Made by a program: the position numbers and the translations under genes. The notes below the pieces were generated by a model. It did not search any database. It had not been told where the DNA came from and worked only from the letters and a program-made list of their open reading frames with translations. Below are positions 63,775 through 64,000 of a DNA stretch of 64,000 bases, piece by piece (position 1 is the stretch's first letter; every line of letters begins with the position of its first letter). This DNA comes from Schistocerca nitens (taxonomy: Eukaryota > Arthropoda > Insecta > Orthoptera > Acrididae), in assembly GCF_023898315.1 (NCBI RefSeq), contig NC_064622.1:358775234-358839233 (forward strand). Reading direction: 5' to 3'.

Positions 63775-64000
63775 CAGGGTGTTACAAAAAGGTACAGCCA
63801 AACTTCCAGGAAACATTCCTCACACACAAAGAAAGAAAATATGTTATGTGGACATGTGTCCAGAAACGCTTACTTTCTATGTTGGAGCTCATTTTATTAC
63901 TTCTCTTCAAATCACATTAATCATGCAATGGAAACACACAGCAACAGAACGTACCAGCGTGACTTCAAACACTTTGTTACAGGAAATGTTCAAAATGTCC
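63775..64000. mobile_element. Left end of a further mariner-superfamily element, cut by the window edge
   Basis: TA followed by CAGGGTGTTACAAAAAGGTA at 63775 looks like the terminal repeat of another insect mariner-type family. The sequence continues to the end of the window without a transposase motif. The right end cannot be seen. Confidence 0.6.

Noticed and set aside
1-64000. CRISPR array, operon or prokaryotic defence system
   Set aside because: No regularly spaced repeats with unique spacers and no bacterial gene organisation; the window is intronic eukaryotic DNA.

Overview
This is a eukaryotic window with insect character. The only host gene I can support is Sec63, an ER protein-translocation factor, on the + strand. 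Four consecutive internal coding exons are present (2265-2412, 23720-23925, 41302-41436, 50162-50284). They are separated by introns of about 21.3, 17.4 and 8.7 kb, and the last intron runs off the right edge. Exon phases agree across all joins. The exons total only about 0.6 kb; the rest is intron, packed with transposable elements and their wreckage. The very large introns, and the tRNA-derived SINE, RTE and CR1 families that I recall from locust and grasshopper genomes, suggest an orthopteran. That assignment is inference from memory, not a database result.

Layout. Intron A (2413-23719) holds an old LINE split by a Penelope-like element, which is itself split by a SINE, an RTE element and a 2.2 kb fold-back element; then a full-length RTE (13508-17560) carrying a PIF/Harbinger insert, a long degraded CR1-like element with an esterase-like ORF1 trace, and a Tc1/mariner-superfamily transposon. 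Intron B (23926-41301) holds SINEs, an AT-rich degenerate repeat tract, a palindromic SINE pair next to a mariner-type element with very long inverted repeats, a Copia LTR retrotransposon broken by a CR1 and by a piggyBac element, and a Ty3/Gypsy remnant. Intron C (41437-50161) holds another CR1, a LINE tail, a second Penelope-like element with inverted ends, microsatellites and a piggyBac tail. The last intron (50285-64000) holds a LINE carrying a twin-primed RTE, a mauritiana-like mariner, a second type of Penelope-like element, a MITE-like element, a pogo-like transposase, a third CR1, inverted mariner fragments and LINE debris.

The elements do not work together as a system; they are independent parasites whose nesting gives a relative chronology. 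Two open reverse-transcriptase frames (5423-7075 and 30416-31645) are the least decayed. I found no CRISPR array, no operon, no rRNA and no credible functional tRNA gene. I did not find a clear undescribed biological system. The most unusual items are the fold-back element at 7893-10137, the palindromic SINE dimer at 26885-27222, the twin-primed RTE at 51465-52398, the Copia/piggyBac fusion frame at 36113-36757, and the inverted-end architecture shared by both Penelope-like copies.
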